Shown: in pieces, positions 25,480 through 33,480 of the stretch
How positions within the stretch are numbered: the stretch's first letter is position 1
How the letters are laid out: every line of letters starts with the position of its first letter
Assembly (NCBI GenBank): GCA_945862145.1
Contig: CAMAXE010000032.1
Span: 1-45,573, forward strand
Length of the DNA: 45,573 bases
DNA from: Klebsiella pneumoniae
Lineage (GTDB): Bacteria > Pseudomonadota > Gammaproteobacteria > Pseudomonadales > UBA5518
Direction: 5' to 3'
Translations under genes and position numbers: made by a program
The notes under the pieces: generated by a model
Seen by the model: only the letters and a program-made list of their open reading frames with translations
The model's database searches: none
Told to the model about the DNA's origin: nothing

Positions 25480-27365
25480 TGGCCGCTACTCCGGGCACCC
25501 GATCCAGGCGGTTGCTGGCCTCGGCACTGCTGGCCCCCGTGTTGCTGCTGACGGCAGCGTCCCCTTGGGCCATCGAGTCCGGCGAGGCCATTTATCAGAA
25601 GCACTGCAGCAGCTGCCATGAGGGCAACGTGCCGCGTGCACCGCACAACATCGTGTTCCGGATGAGCCCGCCCGAGCGCATTCTCGAGGCCATGAACAGC
25701 GGCGTCATGCAGGGGCAGGCAGCCGGGCTCTCAGCCGAGGAGCGCGTGGCGGTTGCGACCTACCTGGCGGGTTCGCAGCCCTCGGAAGTCGCGGATACCA
25801 AGATGGCGATGTGCCCGGATGGCAACAAGCCGCAGGCCAGCGCGGCCGCAGCTACGGTCAGCAGTTGGGGCATGGACAACCGCAACAGCCGTTTTGTGGG
25901 AGCGGAGATCGCCGGCATCACGCCGCAAAACGTGGCCGGGCTGCGCCTGAAATGGGTGTTCGACTACCCCGGCGCAACACGCGCGCGCTCGCAACCCACG
26001 GTTGATGGCGACACGGTATACGTGGGCTCGCAACGCGGCACGGTCCACGCAATCGATCTGCACACCGGATGCCTGCGCTGGTCTTATCAGGCGAGCACCG
26101 AGGTCCGCGCGGCGATCAGCATCGAGCACGCAGCCAAGGGCGGCGCGACCACGCTGTACTTCGGCGACACCAACGGCAATGTCTACGCCCTGAACGCGGC
26201 AGACGGCAGCGAGCGCTGGCGCTCGAGCCTCAAGGACCACCGCGACGTCACCATCACCGGCTCGCCCAAGCTCTTCGAGGGCAGGCTCTTCGTGCCGATG
26301 TCCTCCCGGGAATGGGCTGTTGCAGCGGACCCGAGCTACAGCTGCTGCACGTTCCGTGGTGGTGTTGCCGCCTTCGAGGCCGCCACGGGCAAGATGCTCT
26401 GGAAGAGCTACTCGATCCCGCAGGAACCCGTCGAGACCGGCAAACGCAACGGGCTCGGGGTGCCGATCCTCGCACCCTCGGGCGCGCCGGTCTGGAACTC
26501 GCCCACCATCGACGAGAAACGTCGCCTCCTCTACGTGGGCAGCGGTGAGTCCTACTCCTCGCCCGCCGCCGACACCAGCGACTCCGTGCTCGCCTTCTCG
26601 CTCGACTCGGGCGAACTCGTGTGGAGCCAGCAGCTGCTTGCGCGTGACGCCTGGAACATGAGCTGCTTCATCGGTTCGAGCGCCAACTGCCCGGAGGAGA
26701 ACGGCCCCGATCTCGACATCGGCGCGCCGCCCATCCTGGTGAGCCTCGGGGACGGCCGGGACGTGCTGGTGGTCGGCCAGAAGAACGGCGTCGTCCACGG
26801 GCTGGACCCGCAGGCCAAGGGAGCGGTGCTGTGGCAGCGCAAGGTGGGGCTGGGCGGCTATGCGGGCGGCATACACTGGGGAATGGCGGCCGCCGGAGGC
26901 ACGGTGTTCGCACCGAACGCCGACACCGATTTCGGCGGCCCCGCAAACCTGCAACGGCATCCCGGACTCTTTGCCCTGGACGCCGCCACCGGGGAGCAGA
27001 AGTGGTTCACTCCCGTGCAAGAAGACTGCAAGCCCGCCGATAAACCCGCCTGTGACGGCGGCTTGTCGGCGCCCGCCACAGCCGTGCCCGGACTGGTGTT
27101 CGCCGGTGCGTTCGACGGTCAGCTGCGCGCCTATGACAGCGTCTCGGGCAAAGTGCTCTGGACCTACGCGACCAACCGCGCATTCACCGCCGTGTCCGGA
27201 CGCCAGGCGCACGGGGGATCCATTGAGTCCGCGGGTCCGGTGGTGGCCAACGGCTATGTGCTCGTGAACTCCGGTTATCTGTTCGGTTCGCGGATGCCCG
27301 GCAATGTACTGCTCGCCTTCAGCGCAGAGCCGGTGCAAGGCAATAACGTCGAGGGGTCGAAGTAG
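25479..27365 (+). CDS. Cytochrome c-PQQ dehydrogenase fusion (polyvinyl-alcohol-dehydrogenase-like)
   Basis: 628 residues from the ATG that overlaps the E1beta stop (TGATG). Signal peptide to about residue 31, an N-terminal cytochrome c domain with CSSCH at 43-47, then a PQQ beta-propeller from about 128. It has an adjacent Cys-Cys at 289-290 in SCCTFRGG and repeated blade motifs such as VHAIDLHTGCLRW and VYALNAADGSERW. This arrangement and the CCTFRG motif resemble polyvinyl alcohol dehydrogenases, which oxidise secondary alcohols to ketones and hand electrons to cytochrome c. Finding it between the E1 and E2 genes of a 2-oxo-acid/acetoin-type complex is unusual, and suggests that its ketone or diketone product is cleaved by that complex. 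It ends two bases before the E2 start. Confidence 0.88.
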   Translation: MAATPGTRSRRLLASALLAPVLLLTAASPWAIESGEAIYQKHCSSCHEGNVPRAPHNIVFRMSPPERILEAMNSGVMQGQAAGLSAEERVAVATYLAGSQPSEVADTKMAMCPDGNKPQASAAAATVSSWGMDNRNSRFVGAEIAGITPQNVAGLRLKWVFDYPGATRARSQPTVDGDTVYVGSQRGTVHAIDLHTGCLRWSYQASTEVRAAISIEHAAKGGATTLYFGDTNGNVYALNAADGSERWRSSLKDHRDVTITGSPKLFEGRLFVPMSSREWAVAADPSYSCCTFRGGVAAFEAATGKMLWKSYSIPQEPVETGKRNGLGVPILAPSGAPVWNSPTIDEKRRLLYVGSGESYSSPAADTSDSVLAFSLDSGELVWSQQLLARDAWNMSCFIGSSANCPEENGPDLDIGAPPILVSLGDGRDVLVVGQKNGVVHGLDPQAKGAVLWQRKVGLGGYAGGIHWGMAAAGGTVFAPNADTDFGGPANLQRHPGLFALDAATGEQKWFTPVQEDCKPADKPACDGGLSAPATAVPGLVFAGAFDGQLRAYDSVSGKVLWTYATNRAFTAVSGRQAHGGSIESAGPVVANGYVLVNSGYLFGSRMPGNVLLAFSAEPVQGNNVEGSK

Positions 27366-27367
27366 TC

Positions 27368-28567
27368 GTGGCAAAGATACTGGCAATCACCATCCCCAAA
27401 TGGGGCATCGAGATGGAGCGTGGCACCATCTCCGCTTGGCGGGTAGCGCCGGGCGAGAGCGTCGCCAAGGGCGATGCCCTCGTGGACATCGAGACCGACA
27501 AGATCGTGAACAGCTTCGAGGCCACCGAGCCCGGAATGCTGGTCCGGATCATTGCCCAGGAGGGCGATGAACTGAAGGTCGGCACCCTGATCGGCGTGAT
27601 GGCGACGGGGCCGGTGACAGACGCGGAGGTCGATGCGTTCATCGCCGCGGCGGCGGCACGCGCTGCCCCTGCGCCAGCGGCTCCCGCAGCGGCGGCGGCA
27701 CCACGCTCAGCCAACGGCCCTGCGGCTGCCCCCGTAGCCGCTGCTGCTGCATCGCCCGCAGTCACAGGCGCAAACACCCGCGTCACCCCTGCCCTGCGCA
27801 GGAAGGCCGAGCGACTGGGCATCGACATCAGGACGGTTCCGGCCACCGGGCTTTACAGCAGAATCCTCCGCGATGACGTCGAGCGGGCCGCTGCGCAGCG
27901 CGCAGGCTCGGGGGCCGTACGTAACCTCTCTGGCTCGCAGAAAGTCATCGCCGAGCGCATGGTGATGGCGAAGCAGACGATCCCGCACTTCCACCTGCAC
28001 CGCGATTGCCCTATGGACGCCGCGCTCGCAGGGCTCGCGCAACTGCGTGAGGGCGGCGAGGCCAAGATCACCGTCAATCACCTGCTGCTGCAGGCCGTGG
28101 CCCACGCGCTGGGCAAACACCCGGCACTCAACCTGAACGTGCGCGGCGGCAGCGTCGAGACGCTCAATTCGATAGACGTGGCGCTGGCGGTGGATACCGG
28201 CGAGACGCTGCTCACCCCGGTGATCCGCGATATCGGCGAGGGCACACTGGCCCAGATCGCAGAGGCGGCGGGCGCTGCAGTGCAGCGGTGCAAATCCGGC
28301 AAACTCGCGGCCTCCGATCTGCAGGGCGGCTCAATCACCGTGTCTAATCTCGGCATGCTGGGCGTGACCAGTTTCACGGCCATCATCAACCCGCCGCAGG
28401 TCATGATCCTCGCGGTCGGTGGCGTGCAGGAGCGTGTGGTGCTGCGTGATGGCAGCGTAGCGGTAGAGCGTTTCTGCGCCCTCACGCTCGCCTGCGACCA
28501 CCGGGTGATCAATGGCGCGGCCGGGGCACGCTTCCTCGGCGACATCTGCAGCGCGTTGCAGTCATAA
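27368..28567 (+). CDS. Lipoyl E2 acyltransferase (acetoin/2-oxo-acid dehydrogenase complex)
   Basis: 399 residues from a GTG at 27368. N-terminal lipoyl domain with the modified Lys45 in DIETDKIVNS, an Ala/Pro-rich linker (about 95-135), a peripheral-subunit-binding domain (TRVTPALRRKAERLGIDI, TGLYSRILRDDV), and a C-terminal catalytic domain. The active-site motif reads CDHRVINGAAG, where DHRxxDG is standard, so an Asp is replaced by Asn while the catalytic His is kept. It would accept the acyl group from E1 and transfer it to CoA. No dihydrolipoamide dehydrogenase (E3) gene is in the window, so the complex probably borrows E3 from elsewhere. It is the last gene of the operon. Confidence 0.92.
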   Translation: MAKILAITIPKWGIEMERGTISAWRVAPGESVAKGDALVDIETDKIVNSFEATEPGMLVRIIAQEGDELKVGTLIGVMATGPVTDAEVDAFIAAAAARAAPAPAAPAAAAAPRSANGPAAAPVAAAAASPAVTGANTRVTPALRRKAERLGIDIRTVPATGLYSRILRDDVERAAAQRAGSGAVRNLSGSQKVIAERMVMAKQTIPHFHLHRDCPMDAALAGLAQLREGGEAKITVNHLLLQAVAHALGKHPALNLNVRGGSVETLNSIDVALAVDTGETLLTPVIRDIGEGTLAQIAEAAGAAVQRCKSGKLAASDLQGGSITVSNLGMLGVTSFTAIINPPQVMILAVGGVQERVVLRDGSVAVERFCALTLACDHRVINGAAGARFLGDICSALQS

Positions 28568-28630
28568 GGAGCTCGACTGCCGCAACACGTGGCGGTCGCG
28601 CAGCGCAGCAGGGGAGCGCCGACAACCCTT

Positions 28631-29068
28631 TTATGCCGTGACGATGATCTGACCGTGCTTTGCAGCCAGCGCGATGTGCAGCGCGCGGTCGGGGCTCTCC
28701 CTGGACCCCTTTGCGAAGTCGGTGAACATCCTCGCGGCATTGCCCGCCGAGGTGATCGAGAGCATCACACAGCCGCCTTTGCCGAAGCGGAACCAGTGGA
28801 TGGTCCCGCCCGGCACGTGAACCAGGGTGCCTGGCACGGCAACGGTTTCGACACCAGCGACACCGCAGTGCAGCTCGCCCTCGAGCACATAAAAAGTCTC
28901 GTCCCAGGGGTGGAAGTGGGGACCAGGACCCTTGCCCTCCTCGCCGCGCTGGTGGAAGAACTCGTTGCCCCCCGTGTCGGTGTCAGCGGCGAGCACAGTG
29001 ATGAAGAAGCCACCCACACTGAGCGGTGCAGCGCGTTCGGTCTCGGGAACTATCATGGGCGTGGGCAT
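28631..29068 (-). CDS. Cupin-domain protein
   Basis: A 145-residue single-domain cupin. Motif 1 is GPHFHPWDETFYVLEGE (metal-binding His, His and Glu) and motif 2 includes PGGTIHWFRFG with the third His, so a metal site is likely complete. Small cupins of this type are dioxygenases, isomerases or sensors; the substrate is unknown. It is convergent with the E2 gene and divergent from the YchJ gene, so it is probably its own transcript. Confidence 0.75.
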   Translation of the reverse strand: MPTPMIVPETERAAPLSVGGFFITVLAADTDTGGNEFFHQRGEEGKGPGPHFHPWDETFYVLEGELHCGVAGVETVAVPGTLVHVPGGTIHWFRFGKGGCVMLSITSAGNAARMFTDFAKGSRESPDRALHIALAAKHGQIIVTA

Positions 29069-29167
29069 CGTGTTGCCTCGGAGCTGGGCTGCGGGGATTG
29101 GCGCATCGGAGTGTCGGCCAGATCTGCCCGAAGCTCAACCGTCCGGCCATAATGAGGAATTGCGTGC

Positions 29168-29566
29168 ATGCCCGCCCGAGCAACGCCGATAAGCCCCAGC
29201 ACGCCCTGCCTCTGCGGCACCGGCAAGCCCTATGATTCCTGCTGCGGACCGCTGCATCAGGGCGCGCCCGCCGCCACGGCAGAAGCCCTGATGCGCAGCC
29301 GCTACAGCGCGTATGTGCTGCAACTCGCGAACTATCTGAGCGCCACGTGGCATCCATCCACCCGGCCGGCGACGCTCGAACTGGACCCGCCGCGCTGGCT
29401 GGGGCTGCAGGTGAAACGGCACGAGGCCAGCGGCGATACCGCGACCGTGGAGTTCGTGGCCCGCTACAAGGTGGGCGGCAAAGCAGGACGCCTGCACGAG
29501 CACAGCCGCTTCGTGCGCGAAGACGAGCGCTGGTACTACCTCGATGGGGAATTCACCGGGCCATGA
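29168..29566 (+). CDS. ychJ: YchJ/UPF0225-family protein with SEC-C type zinc motif
   Basis: A 132-residue protein with an N-terminal SEC-C zinc-binding motif, Cys14-x-Cys16 and Cys25-Cys26 in PCLCGTGKPYDSCC, followed by the family hallmark ALMRSRYSAYVLQLANYLS and TWHPSTR, then an NTF2-like C-terminal part ending in WYYLDGEF. The family is widespread and conserved, but its biochemical role is not established. It is 77 bases upstream of the SDR gene. Confidence 0.85.
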   Translation: MPARATPISPSTPCLCGTGKPYDSCCGPLHQGAPAATAEALMRSRYSAYVLQLANYLSATWHPSTRPATLELDPPRWLGLQVKRHEASGDTATVEFVARYKVGGKAGRLHEHSRFVREDERWYYLDGEFTGP

Positions 29567-29643
29567 GCTCTGAGTATGATGAATGAAGGCTCCGCACGGA
29601 GCCGCAATATCAACCCGGAACCGAAGCACGGAGGCCACTCAAC

Positions 29644-30399
29644 ATGGGTTTGCTGGACGGAAAAATTGCCTTGGTAACCGGTGGTGCCGACGGGATTGGC
29701 GCGGCCACGGTGCGGCGCCTGGCGGCAGAAGGCGCCACGGTGGTCGTGACCGACATCAACGGCGATGGCGCGACGCAACTGGCCGCAGCGGTGGGCGGAT
29801 TGGGCATCTGCCATGACGCCGGCTCGGAGTCTGATTGGGAGCAGGTGATGGGCCAGGTTCGCGAGGCCTACGGGCGCCTCGACGTGCTGGTGAACAACGC
29901 GGGCGTGGGCGGCGGTGGCGCCGGCGACATCGAAGGCCAGCCGCTGGCGGATTTCCACAAGGTGATGCGGGTCTGCCTCGACAGCACCTTCATCGGCTGC
30001 AAACTCGCCATCGGCCTCATGAAGCATCACGGCGGATCGATCATCAACGTGTCCTCGGTACTCGGCATCCGGGCGGCCGGCTTCGAGACCGCCTACTCCA
30101 CGGCCAAGGGCGGCGTGCGCCTGCTCACCAAATCCGTGGCCCAGCACTGCGCCCGGTCGGGCTACGGGATCCGCGTGAACTCTGTGCACCCCGGCTACGT
30201 ACTCACCAATCAGGTGCAGACGTGGATCGACGCGCAGGAAAACAGCCAGGCCGTGCTCGACGGGCTGCTCGCCCAGCACCCCATCGGTTACCTGGGCACA
30301 CCTGCGGACATCGCCAACGGCATACTCTTCCTCGCCTGCGACCAGTCGCGCTTCATGACCGGCTCCGAGCTGGTGATGGACGGCGGCTACCTCCTCTGA
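29644..30399 (+). CDS. Short-chain dehydrogenase/reductase (SDR)
   Basis: A 251-residue classical SDR. The cofactor motif TGGADGIG is at 12-19, Asp37 follows strand beta2 (TDING), suggesting NAD(H) preference, NNAG is at 84-87, and the catalytic triad is Ser138, Tyr151 and Lys155 in YSTAK. It ends in the usual GSELVMDGGY. CGGAGG is upstream of the ATG. It would interconvert an alcohol and ketone, and resembles hydroxysteroid- or cyclohexanol-type dehydrogenases, but substrate is not assignable. A HAD phosphatase gene follows after 21 bases. Confidence 0.9.
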   Translation: MGLLDGKIALVTGGADGIGAATVRRLAAEGATVVVTDINGDGATQLAAAVGGLGICHDAGSESDWEQVMGQVREAYGRLDVLVNNAGVGGGGAGDIEGQPLADFHKVMRVCLDSTFIGCKLAIGLMKHHGGSIINVSSVLGIRAAGFETAYSTAKGGVRLLTKSVAQHCARSGYGIRVNSVHPGYVLTNQVQTWIDAQENSQAVLDGLLAQHPIGYLGTPADIANGILFLACDQSRFMTGSELVMDGGYLL

Positions 30400-30420
30400 C
30401 ACCACCGGCACACGAATACC

Positions 30421-31242
30421 ATGGATCTCGTCGTTTTTGATCTGGACGGCACGCTGCTGGACCGCGACTCAGCGGTATCGGCGCGCACCGCCGAAACGCT
30501 GCGCCTGCTGGCCGATCGCGGCATCGCCTACACCGTCGCCACGGGCCGCATGCTGTACGGCTCGCGCGACGTACTGGCCGGCCACGGCTTCGATCTGCCG
30601 CAGATCTTCAAGAACGGCGTGATGACCTGGAACCCGCTGGCGCAGGACTACAGCCACCTGAGCCTGCTCGCGCCGGACGAAATCCGGCATGTGATGGATG
30701 CCGTGACAGCCCAGCAGGTCACGCCATTTGTCTTTACGCTCGAGGCGGGTAACCAGCACGCGGTCTACCACGCACCCGTGCAGAACGCAGTAGAGGAGCG
30801 GCTGCTCAACTACTACATCAAGCACCCGGCCATCAGCATCCGGCCCGTGAGCGAACTGCCGGCTGAGGCCACAATCACCAATATCAGTGCCATCGGCCCA
30901 AACGTACTGGTCGCGGAGATCGAGCGCATCGTGGCGCACGAGCCACATCTGGTGGCCTTCGCGGGATCGGCGATGGAAGGCGAGCACCTCGCGTGGATCG
31001 ACATCCACCACAGCGACGCGAGCAAGGGCAACGCCGTAAGCAGGCTCCGCGAGCAGCTGGGCGCCACCCGCGTGATCTGCTTCGGTGACAGCGACAACGA
31101 CTTGAGCATGTTCGTCATGGCCGACGAATGCTATGCACCCGACAATGCGCGGGCTGCGATCAAGGCCGCCGCCACAGCGGTGATCGGGCACCACCACGCA
31201 GACGGCATCGCGGATTTCCTGCGGGAGAGGTTCAGTCTTTAG
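30421..31242 (+). CDS. HAD-superfamily phosphatase, Cof type
   Basis: 273 residues with all HAD motifs: motif I FDLDGTLLD (Asp7 nucleophile, Asp9 acid/base), motif II ATGR, motif III Lys in the SKGNAV segment, and motif IV FGDSDNDLSM. A large C2-type cap lies between motifs II and III, as in Cof/YbiV-like sugar-phosphate phosphatases. It is likely cytoplasmic and Mg-dependent. Its 21-base distance from the SDR gene suggests co-transcription, but no functional link is evident. Confidence 0.9.
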   Translation: MDLVVFDLDGTLLDRDSAVSARTAETLRLLADRGIAYTVATGRMLYGSRDVLAGHGFDLPQIFKNGVMTWNPLAQDYSHLSLLAPDEIRHVMDAVTAQQVTPFVFTLEAGNQHAVYHAPVQNAVEERLLNYYIKHPAISIRPVSELPAEATITNISAIGPNVLVAEIERIVAHEPHLVAFAGSAMEGEHLAWIDIHHSDASKGNAVSRLREQLGATRVICFGDSDNDLSMFVMADECYAPDNARAAIKAAATAVIGHHHADGIADFLRERFSL

Positions 31243-31274
31243 GAGGCACACGTATTGGTGTCTGCAACACCCCC

Positions 31275-31303
31275 GGATATACTTCTCTCCAACACGTATA
31301 TCC
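31275..31303. promoter_or_regulatory. Inverted-repeat operator of the toxin-antitoxin pair
   Basis: GGATATAC (31275-31282) and GTATATCC (31296-31303) are a perfect 8-bp inverted repeat whose centres are 21 bases apart, about two helical turns, ending 12 bases before the antitoxin ATG. AbrB-type antitoxins commonly bind such sites to repress their own operon. An ACACGTAT direct repeat (31248-31255 and 31292-31299) overlaps the right arm. Confidence 0.6.
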
Positions 31304-31315
31304 AGAGGTCCTGCC

Positions 31316-31546
31316 ATGAAACTCGCGAAATGGGGCAACAGCCTCGCTGTCCGCCTTCCTTCGTCTGTAGTTGAGGCTCTGGATCTGAAGGACGGCGACG
31401 ACATCGAGATCGAGGTCGTCGGCGCACGCCAGTTGGAGGTGAAACGCACCGAAGACAGCCGTCAGGTCCTAGAACGGCTGAAGAAATTCCGTGGTCGCCT
31501 GCCTGCCGATTTCTGTTTCGACAGACTGGACGCCAATGCCCGCTGA
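31316..31546 (+). CDS. vapB: AbrB/MazE-type antitoxin (VapB)
   Basis: 76 residues with the swapped-hairpin AbrB DNA-binding domain in the first 45 (MKLAKWGNSLAVRLPSSVVE, DGDDIEIEVVG) and a C-terminal tail that would wrap the toxin. It overlaps the PIN toxin gene by 11 bases and is preceded by a clear palindromic operator, so it very likely neutralises the toxin and represses the operon. Confidence 0.88.
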   Translation: MKLAKWGNSLAVRLPSSVVEALDLKDGDDIEIEVVGARQLEVKRTEDSRQVLERLKKFRGRLPADFCFDRLDANAR

Positions 31547-31937
31547 GCATTTCGTCGACACCAACGTGCTGGTCTACCTGCTGTCGGGAGATGAGCAGAA
31601 GGCGGACATCTCGGCGCGACTGTTACGCAGGAACGCGGTGGTCAGCGTGCAGGCCCTGAACGAGTTGGCCAACGTGGCGCGCCGCAAATGCAGGCTGGAA
31701 TGGAACGAACTGCATGAGTTCCTGAGCGGGATCCGCCGCGTGTGCCGCGTGGTGCCGCTCACATCAGAAATCCACGAAGACGGGCTGATGCTTGCACAGA
31801 GGTACCAGGTGTCGATCTACGATGCGCTGATCGTCGCGGCCGCGGTACAAGCCGGCTGCAAGACCCTCTACAGCGAAGATCTGCAGAGCGGCATGCAATT
31901 CGGTGCGTCGCGCGTCCTCAATCCGTACAAGGCATGA
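31536..31937 (+). CDS. vapC: PIN-domain ribonuclease toxin (VapC)
   Basis: 133 residues from the ATG at 31536, inside the end of the antitoxin gene. PIN active-site acidic residues are visible: Asp8 in FVDTNVLVYL, Glu in ALNELANV, Asp in IYDALIVAAA and a late Asp in YSEDLQSG. It is a Mg-dependent endoribonuclease typically cleaving tRNA or rRNA. It is complete, unlike the PIN remnant at 311. Confidence 0.88.
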   Translation: MPAEHFVDTNVLVYLLSGDEQKADISARLLRRNAVVSVQALNELANVARRKCRLEWNELHEFLSGIRRVCRVVPLTSEIHEDGLMLAQRYQVSIYDALIVAAAVQAGCKTLYSEDLQSGMQFGASRVLNPYKA

Positions 31938-31961
31938 GGATCGCGTCGCGGGGTGCCGGAT

Positions 31962-32516
31962 TCACGCCTTCATCGGCCAGTAATCCGGGTGCTGCGGCGT
32001 GGCCGCCCCGATCTTGTGCAGCGCGCTCATGTCGCCGTCGAGGCCCACTTCCCGGATCGAGGTGCCGGCCAGCAGGACGTACTTGCGGCGCGCGATTGCC
32101 CACTTGCCGCTGCGCTTCTCGACACGGTCGAGGTAGTAGCCCATGAAGAGCGGCAGCTCGGCGCCATCGCTGCCCGCCTCGGTTTGCGCGCCGATGGCGA
32201 TGCCGTAGCTCATGACGTCGGCGGCATCGCCGTCGAGATCGATCGTGACCTGCGCGCCCATGTGCCAGCGTCGCCCGGTCGAGAGTTCGATCTGCATGAC
32301 CACGGGCTTGAAGTCCTTGCCGGTGCCTTTGAAAAAGCCGTAGTCGATGTGCGCGTCGTCAAAGAACACCCCGTCGAGTTGTTGGTCATCGAGCCAGTCG
32401 AGCGCGCGGGAATACCGCGCCAGCAGATCGCGTATCGCCTCGCGCGCGCGTAATTCAGCGACTTCCCGTTCCAGCCTTTCAAGACGAGCCGACAGTTCTG
32501 CCATGGTCTCGCTCAT
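31962..32516 (-). CDS. SnoaL-like (NTF2-fold) protein
   Basis: 184 residues from the ATG at 32516, which has AGGAGA eight bases upstream (a longer frame to 32558 is less supported). A Glu/Arg-rich helical N-terminus (LSARLERLEREVAELRAREA) leads into the SnoaL_4 domain: IRDLLARYSRALDWLDDQQL, DAHIDYGFFKG, and a late KWAIARRKYVLLAG. The Tyr-rich pocket pattern resembles ring-modifying dehydratases and scytalone-dehydratase relatives; the reaction is unknown. It is convergent with the toxin gene. Confidence 0.75.
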   Translation of the reverse strand: MSETMAELSARLERLEREVAELRAREAIRDLLARYSRALDWLDDQQLDGVFFDDAHIDYGFFKGTGKDFKPVVMQIELSTGRRWHMGAQVTIDLDGDAADVMSYGIAIGAQTEAGSDGAELPLFMGYYLDRVEKRSGKWAIARRKYVLLAGTSIREVGLDGDMSALHKIGAATPQHPDYWPMKA

Positions 32517-32676
32517 ACCGATGTTCTCCTGATGAGTGCTCATTACCGCGGCAAGCATGACGCCGATCGAGCCGCTGTGTCACCGGGGGCGGAGCCGGGC
32601 AACGGCATGCATTGGCCGGCACGCAAGAAACGGGACTATCATCTCGTCTCATAATCCATTCCAGAGGTACCCCATC

Positions 32677-33339
32677 ATGCGTCTGACAGCATTCTTTAGC
32701 GCCACTGCACTCGCCCTCACTCTGGGCGGCTGCGCCAACATGGATCAAACGCAAAAGGACACCGCCAAGGGCGCGGGCATAGGGGCCGGCGCGGGTGCGG
32801 TACTCGGTGCAATAGTGGGCGGCTCGCGCGAGAGCGCGGCCAAGGGTGCGGCCATCGGCGCCGTGGGCGGGATCATCGCCGGCAACGTCTGGTCGCACAA
32901 AATGCAGCGCCAGAAGCAGCAAATGGAAGCGGCCACGGCCGGCACCGGCGTGACCGTCTCGCAGACGGCAGACAACCGCCTGAAACTGGAGATTCCGAGC
33001 GACATCTCTTTTGCCACCGGCTCCTACGCGATCCAGCCGAACTTCCGCTCGGTGCTGGATCAGTTCGCCAACAGCCTGAATGAAAACTCGGCCACTCGCC
33101 TCACGATCGTCGGCCACACCGACAGTTCAGGCAGTGATGCCATCAACAACCCGCTGTCGGTCAATCGCGCCTCGAGCACGCGTGATTACCTCTCCTCGCG
33201 CGGCGTGAGCATTGGCCGGATGAGCATCGATGGCCGCGGCGCGCGCGAGCCGATCGCAGGCAATGAGACACCCGAAGGCCGCGCCCGCAACCGTCGCGTC
33301 GAGATATTCGTGGCAGAGCCGGACGGCAGCGTCCGCTGA
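32677..33339 (+). CDS. OmpA-family lipoprotein with glycine-zipper segment
   Basis: 220 residues from the ATG at 32677 (AGAGG nine bases upstream). A lipobox TLGGC makes Cys19 the lipidated residue. A glycine-zipper stretch (GAGIGAGAGAVLGAIVGG and GAAIGAVGGIIAG, about 30-70) precedes a C-terminal OmpA-like peptidoglycan-binding domain with FATGSYAIQPNF, IVGHTDSSG and NRRVEIFV. It resembles YiaD-type outer-membrane lipoproteins that tether the envelope. It probably has its own promoter in the gap to the divergent SnoaL gene. Confidence 0.9.
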   Translation: MRLTAFFSATALALTLGGCANMDQTQKDTAKGAGIGAGAGAVLGAIVGGSRESAAKGAAIGAVGGIIAGNVWSHKMQRQKQQMEAATAGTGVTVSQTADNRLKLEIPSDISFATGSYAIQPNFRSVLDQFANSLNENSATRLTIVGHTDSSGSDAINNPLSVNRASSTRDYLSSRGVSIGRMSIDGRGAREPIAGNETPEGRARNRRVEIFVAEPDGSVR

Positions 33340-33379
33340 GACGGGTAGGGGCAGCAGGAGCATTCATCGCAGGCTTGCT

Positions 33380-33446
33380 GTCGCGGGCATGGCCCGCTCC
33401 TACGCGGCGGGCGAGTGTTCTTGTAGGAGCGCGCCATGCGCGCGAC
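33380..33446. repeat. REPIN-like pair of inverted palindromic repeats
   Basis: The left arm 33380-33403 (GTCGCGGGCATGGCCCGCTC and on to TAC) faces the right arm 33423-33446 (GTAGGAGCGCGCCATGCGCG and on to GAC). Each arm is itself a hairpin, GCGGGC/GCCCGC on the left and GCGCGC/GCGCGC on the right, so the two differences between arms are compensatory. It lies between the convergent OmpA-like and aldo/keto reductase genes. The sequence closely resembles REP elements of Pseudomonas. Confidence 0.85.
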
Positions 33447-33480
33447 AGCAGCCTCCGATGTGCGCAGTCGTCATCCGAAC

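Noticed and set aside
25731-27386. Long minus-strand frame opposite the cytochrome-PQQ dehydrogenase
   Set aside because: Antisense shadow; the plus strand shows heme and PQQ-propeller motifs and operon overlaps.
23528-28567. Operon as a classic pyruvate dehydrogenase
   Set aside because: E1 is split into alpha and beta chains of AcoA/AcoB type, no E3 or lipoate genes are adjacent, and a quinoprotein is embedded, so a housekeeping pyruvate complex is unlikely.
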